Below, in pieces: positions 5,697-13,324 of a DNA stretch of 17,089 bases. A model generated the notes under the pieces. It did no database searches. It worked only from the letters and a program-made list of their open reading frames with translations, and had not been told where the DNA came from. Origin of the DNA: Candidatus Bathyarchaeota archaeon (lineage in GTDB: Archaea; Thermoproteota; Bathyarchaeia; Bathyarchaeales; DTEX01). Each line of letters starts with the position of its first letter. The stretch's first letter is position 1. The position numbers and the translations under genes are program-made. The stretch is taken from NCBI GenBank assembly GCA_018397055.1, contig JAGTQS010000033.1, positions 1 to 17,089 on the forward strand, given 5' to 3'.

Positions 5697-6644
5697 TCAC
5701 TGCTTAGATGGAATTAAGGCTTTTAGGATTGGGGTAACCCACTTGTCATTTTGTATGTCGTAGACTATGAAGTCGCTGTCAAACTGCCAGTAAGCCCAGC
5801 TCCAACCCATTTTTTCCGCCTGTCTTGCAACGAAGCCTATGTAACGTACACGGGAATCCATGTCCGCCTTGTCGTAAGCGCCAAACTCTCCGAGAAACAG
5901 TGGTCTGTCATGCTTTTTCGCCCAAACCTGAGCCTTTTCGAAGTCATTGATGACAGCTTTCTTTTCTTCAGCTGTAGCCTTCCATTCGACGCCAACCTTG
6001 TCCTGCAGTCCTACCCAGCTTGCACCTTGATGGGTGAACTCCATAGGCCTATAGTAGTGAACGGTCACGATGATTTTTCTGTCATCCTGCGGAAGCACAA
6101 GGTTGTCCAACGATTCAATACTATTCCAATTTCCAGGTCCAACAATCACCGCCCTAGAAGGATTCGACCCTCGGATAATTGCAAGCGCCTCACCAAGAAA
6201 CTGGTTCCACAATTCAGGCGTTAATTCCTTGTTTGGTTCATTCAAGATCTCGAAAATCACCTTGTCTGGACAATCTCTGCAGTGGTCGCTTAGGTTTCTC
6301 CAAACTGCCAAGAACCTGTTTTTGTTCCCCAACGGGTCTTGCCCCATAACCCCAAACTCGTGAAAATCAAGTATAGTCACAAGACCATTTGACAACGACT
6401 GTTCAATCGCCCAGTCCAAAGTTTCAAGCCATCTTTTCGACATTCTGTCTTTTTCATCAATACCCAGGTCTCTAAAGGGATGTAAATTGATGCGAACACT
6501 ATTGAAGCCAGCTTGCTTAATGAGCCTGAAATGTTTGTTCTTCATTCTTGCCTTTAATCGATTTTTCCAAATTGGATCGTAGCCAAGAACATTCACGCCT
6601 CTTCCCATCATCTGGTTCATTTTAAAAATATCAGAATCACCCAT
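5697..6644 (-). CDS. GH5-type glycoside hydrolase (endoglucanase-like), no signal peptide
   Basis: A 315-residue (beta/alpha)8 enzyme that cleaves beta-linked glucans or mannans by a retaining mechanism. The GH5 hallmarks appear in order: Arg51 in SVRINL, His95 in DFHEFG, the acid/base Glu136 in ILNEPN, His196-Tyr198 in VHYY, the nucleophile Glu253 in LGEFG, and Trp286 in YWQF. Length equals a bare catalytic domain; no carbohydrate-binding module is present. The N-terminus (MGDSDIFKMNQ) has no signal sequence, so the protein is predicted cytoplasmic or exported by another route. ATG 6644 has a strong AGGAGGA ribosome site. Substrate cannot be set from sequence. A bacterial origin by transfer is plausible. 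Confidence 0.88.
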   Translation of the reverse strand: MGDSDIFKMNQMMGRGVNVLGYDPIWKNRLKARMKNKHFRLIKQAGFNSVRINLHPFRDLGIDEKDRMSKRWLETLDWAIEQSLSNGLVTILDFHEFGVMGQDPLGNKNRFLAVWRNLSDHCRDCPDKVIFEILNEPNKELTPELWNQFLGEALAIIRGSNPSRAVIVGPGNWNSIESLDNLVLPQDDRKIIVTVHYYRPMEFTHQGASWVGLQDKVGVEWKATAEEKKAVINDFEKAQVWAKKHDRPLFLGEFGAYDKADMDSRVRYIGFVARQAEKMGWSWAYWQFDSDFIVYDIQNDKWVTPILKALIPSKQ

Positions 6645-6650
6645 GTTTTG

Positions 6651-6657
6651 TCCTCCT
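6651..6657 (-). promoter_or_regulatory. Strong Shine-Dalgarno site of the GH5 gene
   Basis: AGGAGGA on the minus strand, 6 bases before ATG 6644. It is the strongest ribosome site in the window, in contrast to several genes here that look leaderless, and it settles the start. Confidence 0.7.
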
Positions 6658-6687
6658 ACTTAATATTAATGATTAATTGCAGACATG

Positions 6688-6697
6688 CTTATATATT
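6688..6697 (-). promoter_or_regulatory. TATA box of the GH5 gene
   Basis: AATATATAAG on the minus strand, predicting initiation near 6667 and a leader of about 23 bases that includes the Shine-Dalgarno site. The gene therefore has its own promoter, divergent from purE. Confidence 0.5.
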
Positions 6698-6788
6698 GTC
6701 ATGCTGACTTGCTATGCACAAAAATTCTAATGTTCCAAAATCCCGCACATTTAAATGTAGACTATTTTTTTCTGTCCAGATAGAAGAC

Positions 6789-6800
6789 TATAATTATATA
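6789..6800 (+). promoter_or_regulatory. TATA box of the purE-purC-purM operon
   Basis: TATAATTATATA within an AT-only block, centred about 29 bases before ATG 6824, which predicts leaderless transcription of purE. No other convincing promoter is seen before purC or purM, whose intergenic gaps are short. Confidence 0.55.
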
Positions 6801-6823
6801 TCTGATGCCGCATAGAAACTTGC

Positions 6824-7315
6824 ATGCCATCTCAAAGAATGGTCGTGTTAATGGGCTCAAAAAGCGACCTTAACTTTGCACATAAGGTTGAGGAATTCTT
6901 GAAGCAGGAAGGGTTCAGCGTTAATTGCGAATACGTGATCGCCTCAGCCCATAGGGCTCCAGATTATTTACTGAAAAGACTTGATGACGACGAAAAAAAG
7001 GGCGACGACGACGTCGTCTACGTGACCATAGCAGGAATGTCAGATGCACTTTCAGGAGTCACCGCTGGCTTCACAACTCGTCCTGTGATAGCGTGCCCAC
7101 CGGACATCGAAAAATACGGCCCTATGAAGGTATTTTCCTCAGTTATGACTCCAACAGGCGTTCCAGTAATGCTTGTTTCTAAACCTGAAAACGCTGCATT
7201 AGCAGCCATAAAAATTTTGGCGCTTAATAATCCGTCGCTACGTAAAGAAATTGCAGCTTACATTCAGAGAAAAAGAAAAGAGAGCGTTGAAGCCAACTCT
7301 AAGGTAACAAAATGA
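6824..7315 (+). CDS. purE: AIR carboxylase PurE, class II-like
   Basis: A 163-residue PurE-fold protein of purine biosynthesis acting on aminoimidazole ribonucleotide (AIR). The phosphate and substrate motifs MGSKSD (10-15) and SAHRAP (41-46) are present. The central loop reads AGMSDALSGVTAG, followed by PVIACPP (87-93) and VFSSVMTPTGVPV. The CPP and SS-x3-P-x-G signatures resemble class II PurE (human PAICS carboxylase domain), which uses CO2 directly, rather than the bacterial N5-CAIR mutase that needs PurK. No purK is in the window. A downstream ATG at 6839 is possible, but 6824 fits the TATA spacing. It leads the purE-purC-purM series, 27 bases before purC. Confidence 0.9.
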   Translation: MPSQRMVVLMGSKSDLNFAHKVEEFLKQEGFSVNCEYVIASAHRAPDYLLKRLDDDEKKGDDDVVYVTIAGMSDALSGVTAGFTTRPVIACPPDIEKYGPMKVFSSVMTPTGVPVMLVSKPENAALAAIKILALNNPSLRKEIAAYIQRKRKESVEANSKVTK

Positions 7316-7342
7316 AAAGACGTCGAAGTATGGCGATAAGAC

Positions 7343-8215
7343 TTGGAAATTGATGTAAATAACGTTTTGTTAAAAACGAATCTTCCATACACGCTGTTCA
7401 AAAGAGGTAAGGTACGTGACATTTATGACCTAGGTAAAAATTTACTGATTGTTTCAACCGACAGAATCTCAGCCTTCGACGTTGTCTTGCCCGATGGAAT
7501 ACCTCATAAAGGCCAAGCTTTAAACCTACTCTCGGTTTACTGGTTCAAAGAAACAGAACATATCTTGCCAAATCACCTCTTGGAAGAGGTGAACACAAGA
7601 ACGATTCTTGTAAAAAAATCCGAACCCATAAAAGCAGAGTTTGTTGTCAGAGGCTACCTCTATGGCTCGGCGTGGGAAAAATACAAGAAAGGAGAAGAAA
7701 TCTATGGCAACAAACTGCCGCCGGGACTTAAAAAGGCCGAAAAACTTCCTGAACCCATTTTGACGCCAACAACAAAAGCTGAAGTTGGACATGATGTTGA
7801 ATTAACCAGAGACCAGGCTGCTAAATTGGTTGGAAAAAGCATTTTGTCAGAAATTGAGGAATACTGCCTAAAAATCTATGAGAACGCATCTAGGAAGGCT
7901 GAGGAAAAAGAAATCATCATCGCGGATACAAAATTTGAGTTTGGAATGTACGAAGGCAGCATCCTCTTAATTGATGAAATATTAACCCCGGATTCGTCAC
8001 GTTTTTGGCCTAAAAATCAGTACAAGGTCGGCGCAGACCAGCCTAGCTTTGACAAACAATACGTGAGAGACTATCTTACGTCAACAGGCTGGAACAAGCA
8101 GCCTCCTGCACCGCATCTGCCGAAAGAAGTGATAATCGAAACCTCACGCAGATACATAGAAGCATACGAAAAATTAACAGGCCAAAAATTCTTTAACAAA
8201 ATAGTAAAGAAATGA
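7343..8215 (+). CDS. purC: SAICAR synthetase PurC
   Basis: A 290-residue enzyme joining CAIR and aspartate with ATP to give SAICAR. Motifs: KRGKVRDIYD (20-29, nucleotide-binding strands), STDRISAFD (38-46), FVVRGYLYGSAW (100-111), TPTTKAEVGHD (141-151), IIADTKFEFG and DEILTPDSSRFWP. The insert around PPGLKKAEKLPEPILTPTTKAE and the C-terminal tail make it the longer form, close to yeast Ade1 length, rather than the roughly 240-residue form common in archaea. The start is TTG 7343, since no in-frame ATG precedes the conserved region. Class II PurE and PurC are fused in human PAICS; here they are adjacent separate genes. Confidence 0.95.
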   Translation: MEIDVNNVLLKTNLPYTLFKRGKVRDIYDLGKNLLIVSTDRISAFDVVLPDGIPHKGQALNLLSVYWFKETEHILPNHLLEEVNTRTILVKKSEPIKAEFVVRGYLYGSAWEKYKKGEEIYGNKLPPGLKKAEKLPEPILTPTTKAEVGHDVELTRDQAAKLVGKSILSEIEEYCLKIYENASRKAEEKEIIIADTKFEFGMYEGSILLIDEILTPDSSRFWPKNQYKVGADQPSFDKQYVRDYLTSTGWNKQPPAPHLPKEVIIETSRRYIEAYEKLTGQKFFNKIVKK

Positions 8216-8221
8216 TGTGCA

Positions 8222-9382
8222 ATGTCGTCAAAATACGCTGAAGCTGGAGTAGACGTTAAAAAAAGAGGCATAGAAATCTTTCAAGAAACAATAAGCAACC
8301 TGTTTCCAGGAGCCTTCTGCGTCGTAACAAAAGACCCACATTTACCTAAGTACGGACTAGTTACCCACGCTGACAGCGCAGGCACCAAACCAATTGCAGC
8401 ATACCTTTACTGGAAAGAGACTGGCGACACACAATGGTTTAAAGGACTTGCACAAGACGTTTTAGCGATGAACGTCAACGACATCGCATGTGTAGGAGCT
8501 GAACCAATCAATTTTGTAGACTACATTGCAATTAACCCAAATACTGTGCCAAAAACAAGTTTACTCAAGACAATAAACAAAGGGTTCAAAGAAAGCCTCG
8601 AGACACTGAGTAACCTTGGGATAGATGTTCTTTTTTCAGGAGGCGAAACCGCAGACCTTCCTGATGTGATAAGAACCCTTGATGTCTCAGGTGTTGTGAA
8701 CGGTCGAGTTGAATTGTCCAAGATAATTATTGGAGCCAAAATTAAGCCTGGCGACATGATCATCGGGCTTAGAAGCGGTGGAAAAACACTGTACGAGAAT
8801 AAGGAAAACAGCGGAATCATGTGTAATGGTCTAACATTAGCCAGACACTGCCTCTTAAGCAAGGAATATAGACAAAAATACCCTGAAATCTCTGAGCCAG
8901 AAGGCAAAGGATACCAAGGACGGTTTAAAGTTGACACTTATGTTGATGAACTTCAAATGACTGTTGGCGAGGCATTGGTTTCGCCAATGAGGTTCTATGC
9001 GCCCATAGTTCTCGAAATGCTCGAAAAACACGGAGAAGACATAACTGGGTTGGTTCACAACATGGGCGGCGGAATGACAAAGTGTTTACGCATTGGCACA
9101 AACATCAACTTCAAAAAAGACAAAATAATCAAGCCTGACCCCGTCTTTCACCTAATTCAAAGAGAATCTGGAGAAGACTGGAAATCGATGTTTGAAATTT
9201 TCAACATGGGAACAGGCTTCGAAATCATCGCAAAACCAAATGCAACAGACAACATACTGGAAATCTCAGAAAAACATGGACTTCAAGCCCAAGTGATTGG
9301 GAAATGCGAAAAAAGCAGCGGCCAAAACAAGGTTTCAATAATCAGCCCTTGGGGAAAGTTCCAATACCAACGTGAACAGTAA
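8222..9382 (+). CDS. purM: AIR synthetase PurM, long form
   Basis: A 386-residue enzyme that converts FGAM and ATP to AIR, the substrate of the PurE encoded upstream. Motifs: YAEAGVDVKK (5-14), HADSAGTKP (49-57, the DGxGTK-type Mg-ATP motif with Ser-Ala in place of Gly-Thr), MNVNDI (83-88) and SGGETADLPD (139-148). The WKETGDTQWFKGLAQDVLAMN segment and the longer total length match, from memory, a Bacteroidetes-like PurM subgroup rather than the roughly 340-residue common form. It lies 6 bases after purC, so translation is probably coupled. The ATG is at 8222. Only 10 bases separate its stop from the convergent PurP gene. Confidence 0.93.
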   Translation: MSSKYAEAGVDVKKRGIEIFQETISNLFPGAFCVVTKDPHLPKYGLVTHADSAGTKPIAAYLYWKETGDTQWFKGLAQDVLAMNVNDIACVGAEPINFVDYIAINPNTVPKTSLLKTINKGFKESLETLSNLGIDVLFSGGETADLPDVIRTLDVSGVVNGRVELSKIIIGAKIKPGDMIIGLRSGGKTLYENKENSGIMCNGLTLARHCLLSKEYRQKYPEISEPEGKGYQGRFKVDTYVDELQMTVGEALVSPMRFYAPIVLEMLEKHGEDITGLVHNMGGGMTKCLRIGTNINFKKDKIIKPDPVFHLIQRESGEDWKSMFEIFNMGTGFEIIAKPNATDNILEISEKHGLQAQVIGKCEKSSGQNKVSIISPWGKFQYQREQ

Positions 9383-9392
9383 GTCACGAAGG

Positions 9393-10565
9393 TCATGTTA
9401 CTATTTTTTCCAGAATCCTTTTTTCCGCAGCGTACTTTATCTCAAGCATAGGCAAGTCCATTGGAGCGGAAATACTCTCTAAGCCGTGTTGCCTCAGCAA
9501 CCACTGATATTTTAATGAAAGCCTCCTCATCTCGGGTGATGTTGGCCCCACACATGGACACCCAGGAATCCTTGGACTAACGTCGAATACATAGAAGGCC
9601 AGCTTCTTTTGCTCAGGGTCATCAGAGTCATAGGCAACTGCACCTTGCAGAGCAAAGAGCCCAATCATGCCTGGTGGAAATTCACGTTTACATATTTTTC
9701 TAAATCTTTCAGCAGCCTCATACACAAGCGGTTTTTGTGATTCTCTCATGGTCAATCCGTAGTGACCGATCTCTTCGTTCTTAATTGGCACATTGATTCC
9801 AAGCTGATCTTTAGCTGGCAAGCCTAGAATGCCGTGAAGGTTGGTTTGTTTTCTGTCGTCGAAACCAAGAAGGTCAAAGTCGTCGAACACCTCGGTTAAT
9901 GCCCAGCCTTGAAAGTTGGCGTTGAATTTTTGTCCTAACACATATTCTTCGATTCTTGCCTTTTTTAGGCCTTCTTCGTCAATAACTTCATCTTTAAGTA
10001 AACTTCTTGCCTTTTCATAATATTCGTCCACGTTGGAAACAATGAAGAACGCCCTTTCCAGAGGCTTCTTCTTTTGTTGAACCTTCACTATTGCCAACCT
10101 GTCTATGTCCTCTGGTTTATCAAATTTTTTCGGAGTCTTTATTCCAGCTTGTTCTAAGAGCCAGTATTGGTTACGCCTCTCATTTCTTTCCTCAGCTCTC
10201 AACATCATTCTGTTTCCGTAAAGTGGAACTGCAAACCTGTTTTCAATGTTGTCATAGCCTACATACACAGAAAATGATCTGTTAGGAATAAAAACCGTAT
10301 TATAGTCTCTTAGTTTATCTTGGATCTCTGGGTTGACGATGTCTGAAAACTTATCCAATAATATTACGAAATCAAACAGATGCCTATCATATTTGGCGTA
10401 AAGAGCCTCTCTTCCTTTTTGGCACACAACCACTGTTCGCAGACCAAATGACCTAGCTGAAACACCAACCTCTTCAGCTGAGTGAGAGCCTAAAACCCCA
10501 ATCGTAACAGACTTAGGATCATACGAAGAGGTTAAGCTTTGAATTTCTTCTCTTTTTATGACCAT
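9393..10565 (-). CDS. PurP-family paralogue lacking the Gly-rich ATP loop
   Basis: A 390-residue ATP-grasp protein of the PurP family, homologous along its length to the neighbouring PurP (GSHSA at 26-30; VPLYGNRMMLR; EEYVLGQKFNANF; FPPGMIG). PurP formylates AICAR to FAICAR with formate and ATP. Two conserved segments differ. The canonical loop KFPGARGGKGYF is KVQQKKKPLERAFF (161-174) here, and the Mg/ATP-site EISARIVAGSN segment is DVSPRIPGCPC. Gly loss in the ATP-binding loop suggests a different nucleotide mode or another reaction. Second PurP groups are known in some archaea, and their role is not settled to my knowledge. It is 45 bases downstream of purP, probably co-transcribed. Confidence 0.8.
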   Translation of the reverse strand: MVIKREEIQSLTSSYDPKSVTIGVLGSHSAEEVGVSARSFGLRTVVVCQKGREALYAKYDRHLFDFVILLDKFSDIVNPEIQDKLRDYNTVFIPNRSFSVYVGYDNIENRFAVPLYGNRMMLRAEERNERRNQYWLLEQAGIKTPKKFDKPEDIDRLAIVKVQQKKKPLERAFFIVSNVDEYYEKARSLLKDEVIDEEGLKKARIEEYVLGQKFNANFQGWALTEVFDDFDLLGFDDRKQTNLHGILGLPAKDQLGINVPIKNEEIGHYGLTMRESQKPLVYEAAERFRKICKREFPPGMIGLFALQGAVAYDSDDPEQKKLAFYVFDVSPRIPGCPCVGPTSPEMRRLSLKYQWLLRQHGLESISAPMDLPMLEIKYAAEKRILEKIVT

Positions 10566-10610
10566 TCTCCATCACACATGTAAATAATCATATAGAGATA
10601 ATGACGGAAA

Positions 10611-11699
10611 TCAATATACTACTTTCTCCAGCTGATTCTTATTTATCGCATTCCTTATTTCCCTAGCTATTCTACGCCCCATATACATGCCTTCCCCATA
10701 TTTCAGATACGCATACGGCGACGTACCTATCCCAACATTACTTCCTGCAACAATTCGTGCCGAAATTTCAAACGTGAAAATTTCCATTGTGTCAGTGATT
10801 ATTGTTTCAAGACAGAAAGGACCGACAATTCCAGGCGGCGCAATCTCTTTTGAAACCTTAGCCACATTATCTCCCATTTCTAAGACTTCGGGCAACAGAG
10901 ACTCTCTTAATGTTAACGGGATATTGCCAACGATCGTGTACGTAGGATTAAGATCGAGCTGTAACTGTTCGCTCGCAGGTATTCTGCCTATCGTATCAAC
11001 ATTAGACTCGTACCTCTTGTCCATCCCAAGTAGCTCCACATCATCTTCGATCACAGAGCTAAAATATTGAAAATACGCATTAACACCGAGCACATACTGC
11101 TGAAGATGCATGGATTTTAGGTCTTCCTTACTTAGATGCCCCCTTCTGATCATCTCTTTTGCTTTCTTATGAAAAGACTTTGGAGAGTCAGCTAAGAAAT
11201 ATCCCTTTCCACCTCTAGCCCCTGGAAACTTAGCAATCGCTAAACAATCAATCTCGGCAGGGCTATTGTAGATCTTTGGAAGAGTTAATCCAGCTCTTTG
11301 CAGCCAGCTTCTCTGCATCTCACGGTCAATCTCCCATCGGAGAAGGTTTCGGTTACCAAACATTGGCACAAAAAATTCGTTCAAAAGAGCATCCATACTG
11401 ATATAAGCATTGAATGAGCCATGAGGAACCAAGATTGTGTTAAGCTTTCTAAGTTTTTCCTGTACCCTGTCTTCAACAATTTCGCCGAAATTATCAACAT
11501 AAACTGTTTCGTCCACGAGTGGAAACTTTCGGTAGACAATTTCACGATCCTTCTTCAGAACGCAAACTGTCTTGAATCCTTCTTCTTTAGCGCCTTTGAA
11601 AATGTTAAGGGCTGAGTGAGACCCAATTGTTCCAATTGAAATCTTGCTTTTTTCATATTTTTTAGTGATTGAGCCTATCTCTTCTTTTCCTATCATCAA
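10611..11699 (-). CDS. purP: FAICAR synthetase PurP (formate-dependent)
   Basis: A 362-residue ATP-grasp enzyme converting AICAR, formate and ATP to FAICAR, the archaeal substitute for folate-dependent PurH formylation. It has the full motif set: GTIGSHSALNI (23-33), VPHGSFNAYI (91-100), FGNRNLLRWE, the ATP loop KFPGARGGKGYF (157-168), LQQYVLGVNAYFQYF and the C-terminal EISARIVAGSNVG. All residues expected of an active enzyme appear present. The start is ATG 11699 (a second ATG at 11696) behind a GAGGAAG purine stretch. It is probably first in a two-gene unit with the paralogue and divergent from the MFS gene. Confidence 0.93.
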   Translation of the reverse strand: MMIGKEEIGSITKKYEKSKISIGTIGSHSALNIFKGAKEEGFKTVCVLKKDREIVYRKFPLVDETVYVDNFGEIVEDRVQEKLRKLNTILVPHGSFNAYISMDALLNEFFVPMFGNRNLLRWEIDREMQRSWLQRAGLTLPKIYNSPAEIDCLAIAKFPGARGGKGYFLADSPKSFHKKAKEMIRRGHLSKEDLKSMHLQQYVLGVNAYFQYFSSVIEDDVELLGMDKRYESNVDTIGRIPASEQLQLDLNPTYTIVGNIPLTLRESLLPEVLEMGDNVAKVSKEIAPPGIVGPFCLETIITDTMEIFTFEISARIVAGSNVGIGTSPYAYLKYGEGMYMGRRIAREIRNAINKNQLEKVVY

Positions 11700-11736
11700 T
11701 CTTCCTCTGCGTCTTTCGTAAACATTGCGTATGAAA

Positions 11737-11747
11737 GGTAATATAGC
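11737..11747 (-). promoter_or_regulatory. Probable TATA box of the purP unit
   Basis: GCTATATTACC on the minus strand is centred about 43 bases before ATG 11699, giving a predicted leader of about 17 bases that includes the purine-rich ribosome site. Confidence 0.4.
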
Positions 11748-11787
11748 AAGGTCTTCTTAAACTCTTTCTGCCATCCATTTACACAAT

Positions 11788-11800
11788 ATTTATTTTAATA
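11788..11800 (+). promoter_or_regulatory. Probable TATA box of the MFS gene
   Basis: ATTTATTTTAATA, predicting initiation near 11821, upstream of both the TTG (11838) and ATG (11850) candidate starts. Confidence 0.4.
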
Positions 11801-11837
11801 TCTTCTCTAATAAGGAAAAAACAACTACAGATTTGGA

Positions 11838-12299
11838 TTGAACAAACACATGAGACTAATGGGAAGAATTAAGACTGAATTCTCATTTTTTACAGGAAAT
11901 TATCTAATATTAATCGTCAGTTGGATAATGATAGACTTCGATCAAGAACTGCCGGGAACATACTTTTCAGATTACGTATTACAGCTGGGAGGAGACCCAT
12001 TAGTTCTCGGCGTAATAACCGCAGCATCAATGCTTGCCTTAGCATTTGTGCAGTTTCCCGGAGGCTATTTAGCAGACAAATATGGTCGCCGATGGCTTGT
12101 CTCAACCTTAACATTCGGCGTAGCATTTTCATTTGTTCTTCACGCAACAGCCTCAACGTGGCATTACATTCTTTGGGGCGAGATTTTGAGAAACCTATAT
12201 CTTCTATATCAGCCAGCTCTAAATGCGATGTTCGCAGACTCGCTGCCTGCAAAAAAGAGGGGAATGGGATTTTCAATTCTTAATTTAATTAGACCTTAG
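11838..12299 (+). pseudogene. MFS transporter, N-terminal part, cut off by an insertion
   Basis: A 153-residue fragment (TTG 11838; ATG 11850 equally possible) with the first four or so helices of a major facilitator. It includes the cytoplasmic loop motif A as GGYLADKYGRR (75-85) and a helix 4-5 loop LYQPALNAMFADSLPAKKRG. The frame runs into the inserted element at 12292 and stops within it (TAG 12297-12299), after adding only Arg-Pro. Joined to the fragment at 12442, the ancestral protein would be about 436 residues, a normal MFS length. Substrate is unknown. Whether the two halves still make a split transporter cannot be told; loss of function is more likely. Confidence 0.8.
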
Positions 12300-12439
12300 G
12301 CGTAATTATTTCTCATTCAGAAACGATGCGAAAAATTCAAAAATCGTTCAGAAAACTTCGCAAGAAATGTAAGAATTGTGATAGAAGGCACTTAGAAATA
12401 GCAAGAATCTCCATAAGTATTAATTACGCCTAAGGTCTA
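12290..12439. mobile_element. MITE-like element, 146 bp, TA duplication, in the MFS gene
   Basis: Perfect 17-bp terminal inverted repeats GACCTTAGGCGTAATTA (12292-12308) and its complement (12421-12437) are flanked by direct TA at 12290-12291 and 12438-12439. The interior has no coding frame of note. A TA target with short inverted ends is the pattern of IS630/Tc1-mariner-type elements and the MITEs they mobilise; the family is inference. Removing element plus one TA (148 bases) fuses the two MFS frames precisely as LNLI-I-MSV, which directly shows that this is a late insertion into an intact gene. Confidence 0.9.
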
Positions 12440-12441
12440 TT

Positions 12442-13296
12442 ATGAGTGTATCTACAACTCCCGCTCCAGCAGTTGCACTTTTTCTCGTTGCAAATTTTGG
12501 TTCAATAATGGGTATGAGAATCGCTTATGTTATAGTCATCGCGCTGTTTTTATGCGCTGCAATCTTAAGGTTAAAACTTAAAGAAAGCATACAAAATACG
12601 GAAACTCCCAATTTAAAGAAGGTATTAAGCTCTTATCCGCAAGCTTTAACAGAAGGAATAAGTGTTTGGAAAAAGGTTCCGAGGTCAACAATCTATCTTT
12701 TAATATCATCATTATTGTTTCGATTTGCATCCACTATGACTATGCCTCTCTTACTAGTTTATGCCTTTTATGTAATGCAAATTGGCGGGTCCCCAAATCT
12801 GGCAATACCGCCTGAACAAGACCCAGTTCTGCAGCTAGCACGTGAAAAATGGGGATATGTAAATATTGTGCTATTTATTAGTATGATATTCCTCTCAATT
12901 CCAACAGGTAAAATAATTGATAAAATGGGAAGAAAAAAACCATTAATATTGTCAGGAATTTTTTCAATCCCAGCCGTAATTCTATTCGTATACGGAAACT
13001 ACGTGACTCTTTTCTTGAGTCTAATTTTATGGGGAGCCAGTCAACTTCTTGGATATTCAGCGTTTCAAGCATTGTTCGCAGATCTTGTACCACAATCGCA
13101 ACGTGGAAAGGTTATAGGTTCAATGAATTTCTTTACATACTTATTGATGGCAGCTGGAGGTATACTTGGGGGAGTATTGTATGATTATGTGTCCCCGCGA
13201 ACGCCTTTCTTACTTATGCTTGCTCTAATAGTTCCATCAATTATCTTAATAATCTACGGCATAAAAGAACCTAAACCAGAGGAAAGAGAGGATTAA
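12442..13296 (+). pseudogene. MFS transporter, C-terminal part after the insertion
   Basis: A frame of 284 residues beginning at an ATG 3 bases after the right TA. It contains the remaining helices, the second motif-A-like loop GKIIDKMGRKK (156-166) and a second LFADLVPQSQRGK loop mirroring the N-half, as expected from the internal duplication of MFS proteins. The start of the segment (SVSTTPAPAVALFLVANFGSI) is the middle of an MFS helix, not a natural N-terminus, and no ribosome site precedes the ATG. It retains an undamaged frame to the stop, so the insertion is recent or the fragment is still used. It ends at a T9A8 tract shared with the convergent apt. Confidence 0.8.
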
Positions 13297-13313
13297 TTTT
13301 TTTTTAAAAAAAA
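13297..13313. terminator. Bidirectional oligo-T terminator (T9A8)
   Basis: Nine T then eight A directly after the MFS stop codon gives an oligo-T run at the 3' end of the plus-strand unit and, on the minus strand, just beyond the apt stop. Oligo-T tracts end transcription in archaea, and this one can serve both convergent units. Confidence 0.6.
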
Positions 13314-13324
13314 TGGCGAGAACA

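Noticed and set aside
5751..6224. A 157-residue plus-strand frame inside the GH5 gene
   Set aside because: It overlaps a clear GH5 gene on the opposite strand and shows no family features.
5469..6644. Integrated element using the tRNA gene as attachment site
   Set aside because: No integrase and no second copy of the tRNA 3' end was seen in the window. A single cargo-like gene is not enough.
11917..12283. Roughly 120-residue frames on both strands inside the MFS N-terminal half
   Set aside because: Both are low-complexity, Arg/Leu- or Arg/Ser-rich out-of-frame images of the MFS coding sequence.
12292..12437. The insertion in the MFS gene as a spliced mRNA intron
   Set aside because: Archaeal mRNA introns need a bulge-helix-bulge at the junctions. 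Here the ends form an uninterrupted 17-19 bp helix with a TA duplication, which is a transposon signature.
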